Below are positions 30,202-31,525 of a stretch of 31,525 nt of DNA, piece by piece (the stretch's first letter is position 1; every line of letters starts with the position of its first letter). The notes under the pieces were generated by a model. The model made no database searches, had not been told where the DNA came from, and was given only the letters and a program-made list of their open reading frames with translations. Both the position numbers and the translations under genes were made by a program. This DNA is from a virus, in the IMG/VR virus record IMGVR_UViG_3300048797_000193, positions 1 to 31,525 of that record. The stretch is one strand, 5' to 3'.

Positions 30202-31274
30202 CCATCGCCCCGCCCGATGGCCTCACCCGCGCCCTGCAGCTGGCCGCCGAGGGCTCCAGTTCCCTCGAATACACCCACGCCCCCACGGTCGCCGACAAGA
30301 AGAAGGCCCGCGACCTGTTCAAGCGCGCTACCAAGATCATGGACTCCATCGTCGGCCTCGAGGAGGAGAGCATCTACTCCACCGGTCCTGTTCCTATGGA
30401 CGAGTGTGAGGCCCGCTACAACGACCCATCCAACTACAGCATCGAACTCCCCGAGGTGGCCAACGCCATCGTCGCCGACGAGACCCCCCTGCTGCCCTGT
30501 CCCGACCTGGTCGGCGGGTTCGACCAGCTGGGCACGAATTCCCAGAGTGCCATCTTTGAAGCTGCTGGCGATGACCTGGGCGCCCGGTGCCCCTCCGAAG
30601 CCGGCTGGTGGGCGCCCTGGGAGGCCGCCTTCGCTGAGGCCCGCCTCGACACCTACGCCCGCCTGATCTATGCGCTGGAGCACCGAGAGCCTGCCTCCGT
30701 GGCTCTACCGACCGACGAAGAGATGGCCACCTGGCGCGCGCAGTTCGCCCCGGCCCTGCGGCCCTACCCGGCCGTCATGGCCACCTTCGCCACCTGGGAG
30801 GAGGAGGACGCCGCCTTGGAGTTCGAGCGCCGCCTGGACGTCCTGGCCGAGGCCGGTGACGGCGGTGCCGCCTACGACGACTGGGACGGAGCCTGGGACG
30901 CCGACCACGCCGACGCCTTCCTGCGCCTCCTGCTGGCCGAGGAGCGCGAGCCCAAGACCTTTACCCTGCCCACGGACGAGGAGCTGGCCACGTGGCTGGC
31001 CCAGTTCGAGCCTCTCGCAGAAGAGGGCCAGGCCGTGGACCCCGAATCCGGGGCCGTGGACCGGACGGAACTCTTCTGCCAGAAGCTCGAGGAACTGTGC
31101 GACGCCGGCGTGACCGAGTCCGGCCTCAAGCGCAAGAACTGGAAGAAGGCCTCCGAAGCCTGGGGCGCCGCCTACGAGCTGGACCCCACCGGCACCCTCG
31201 ACAAGCTGTTCTGGGCCCTGACCAAGGCCAACGTCTCCTGGGCCATCCCCACCGATGAAGAGGTGGCCGCGTGA
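30198..31274 (+). CDS. Three-repeat protein of unknown family
   Basis: The 358-residue acidic product contains three divergent ~65-residue repeats, at about residues 119-180, 208-270 and 291-358. Each has a helical start, a Trp-containing helix ([36 protein letters not shown]), a Leu-rich helix and a near-invariant PTDEE box ([29 protein letters not shown]). There is no signal peptide or membrane segment, and no catalytic motif is obvious. The N-terminal ~100 residues are separate. It overlaps the zinc-ribbon gene before it (ATGA) and the pentapeptide gene after it (GTGA). Early position suggests a host-takeover or defence-interacting role, but this is inference. Confidence 0.6.
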   Translation: MTIAPPDGLTRALQLAAEGSSSLEYTHAPTVADKKKARDLFKRATKIMDSIVGLEEESIYSTGPVPMDECEARYNDPSNYSIELPEVANAIVADETPLLPCPDLVGGFDQLGTNSQSAIFEAAGDDLGARCPSEAGWWAPWEAAFAEARLDTYARLIYALEHREPASVALPTDEEMATWRAQFAPALRPYPAVMATFATWEEEDAALEFERRLDVLAEAGDGGAAYDDWDGAWDADHADAFLRLLLAEEREPKTFTLPTDEELATWLAQFEPLAEEGQAVDPESGAVDRTELFCQKLEELCDAGVTESGLKRKNWKKASEAWGAAYELDPTGTLDKLFWALTKANVSWAIPTDEEVAA

Positions 31275-31525
31275 GCATGAAGCGCTACACCCCCGCTGAA
31301 CTCACCGAAGTTCTCCGCCTCCACAAGCTGTGGGCTCGATCCGCCGAAGGCGGCCAGCGCGCCGACCTCCAGCGCGCCGACCTCCGGGGCGCCGACCTCC
31401 AGGGCGCCGACCTCCGGGGCGCCGACCTCCGGGGCGCCGGCCTCCGGGGCGCCGACCTCCAGCGCGCCGACCTCCGGGGCGCCGACCTCCAGGGCGCCGA
31501 CCTCCGGGGCGCCGACCTCCGGGGC
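31271..31525 (+). CDS. Pentapeptide-repeat protein, cut by the window end
   Basis: The start GTG 31271 overlaps the previous stop; ATG 31277 is an alternative. After a short helical N-terminus ([20 protein letters not shown]) the frame consists of A-D-L-x-x pentapeptides, 11 perfect-length 15-base units from 31361 to 31525, with only Q/R and R/G changes and one ADL to AGL. Such proteins fold as square beta-helices; some, such as Qnr and MfpA, mimic DNA and protect gyrase. The frame is still open at the end. The uniformity of the units suggests recent tandem amplification. Confidence 0.75.
   Translation, partial: MSMKRYTPAELTEVLRLHKLWARSAEGGQRADLQRADLRGADLQGADLRGADLRGAGLRGADLQRADLRGADLQGADLRGADLRG
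31361..31525 (+). repeat. 15-bp tandem repeat inside the pentapeptide gene
   Basis: Eleven consecutive units of GCCGACCTCC(A/G)GSGC differ at one or two positions each. Each encodes one pentapeptide. Such an array can change length by slippage and tends to break assemblies; the window ends exactly at a unit boundary. Confidence 0.85.

Noticed and set aside
31361-31525. CRISPR-like regular repeats
   Set aside because: Units are 15 bases with no spacers and encode pentapeptides in frame.
1-31525. Integrase, tRNA genes or paired att sites
   Set aside because: I found no tyrosine or serine recombinase and no tRNA-like fold; a one-sided att site cannot be called.

Overview
The window holds most of a temperate, P22-like podovirus, probably an integrated prophage, with an AbiE-type toxin-antitoxin locus at its left side. 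The DNA is GC-rich. A lipobox lipoprotein, a spanin-like gene and a beta-helix tailspike suggest a Gram-negative host. I cannot name the host genus from the sequence alone. No integrase, tRNA or attachment site is visible, so whether the AbiE locus lies inside or outside the phage is open.

Left edge (1-3300): a promoter with two near-identical 19-bp operators drives an AbiEi antitoxin and an overlapping AbiEii nucleotidyltransferase toxin. An AT-rich stretch without genes follows, then two small divergent genes, one of them ribbon-helix-helix-like, sharing a palindrome.

Morphogenesis and lysis block (3310-24825, all leftward, most genes overlapping by 1-8 bases). In transcription order it reads: VRR-NUC nuclease, two tiny genes, terminase small and large subunits, a basic small protein, a KTSC-domain protein, an unknown, a small HTH protein, then a lysis cassette (Tlde1/DUF2778-like enzyme, holin, spanin-like protein, XhlA-like protein). 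After these come an unknown virion-type protein, portal, scaffold, P22-type coat, two small unknowns, gp4-like adaptor, gp10-like plug protein, tail fibre, a cupin-SET lysine methyltransferase-like protein, three ejection-protein candidates, the tailspike, and a 45-residue coupled gene.

Replication and early left block (25020-28066, leftward): a small HTH gene, an unknown, a CII/HTH-like protein, an unknown, and a primase-polymerase/VirE helicase. The 3' end of the primase runs into a 222-bp cluster of about ten copies of a GAGGTCG(G/T)C element around an AT-rich core, a candidate replication origin.

Immunity and right block (28117-31525, rightward): a repressor, an ImmA-type metalloprotease and a SHOCT-domain lipoprotein form one coupled operon closed by a strong terminator. 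A second operon follows, with a Cys-rich protein, a zinc-ribbon peptide, a three-repeat protein of unknown family and a pentapeptide-repeat protein cut by the window end. Nearly identical operator-like sequences lie before the repressor gene (28117-28139) and before this second operon (29564-29587), suggesting that one repressor controls both.

The most unusual items are the cupin-SET protein inside the virion operon, the three-repeat protein followed by a pentapeptide-repeat protein under apparent repressor control, the iteron-like cluster, and the transpeptidase-fold lysis enzyme.
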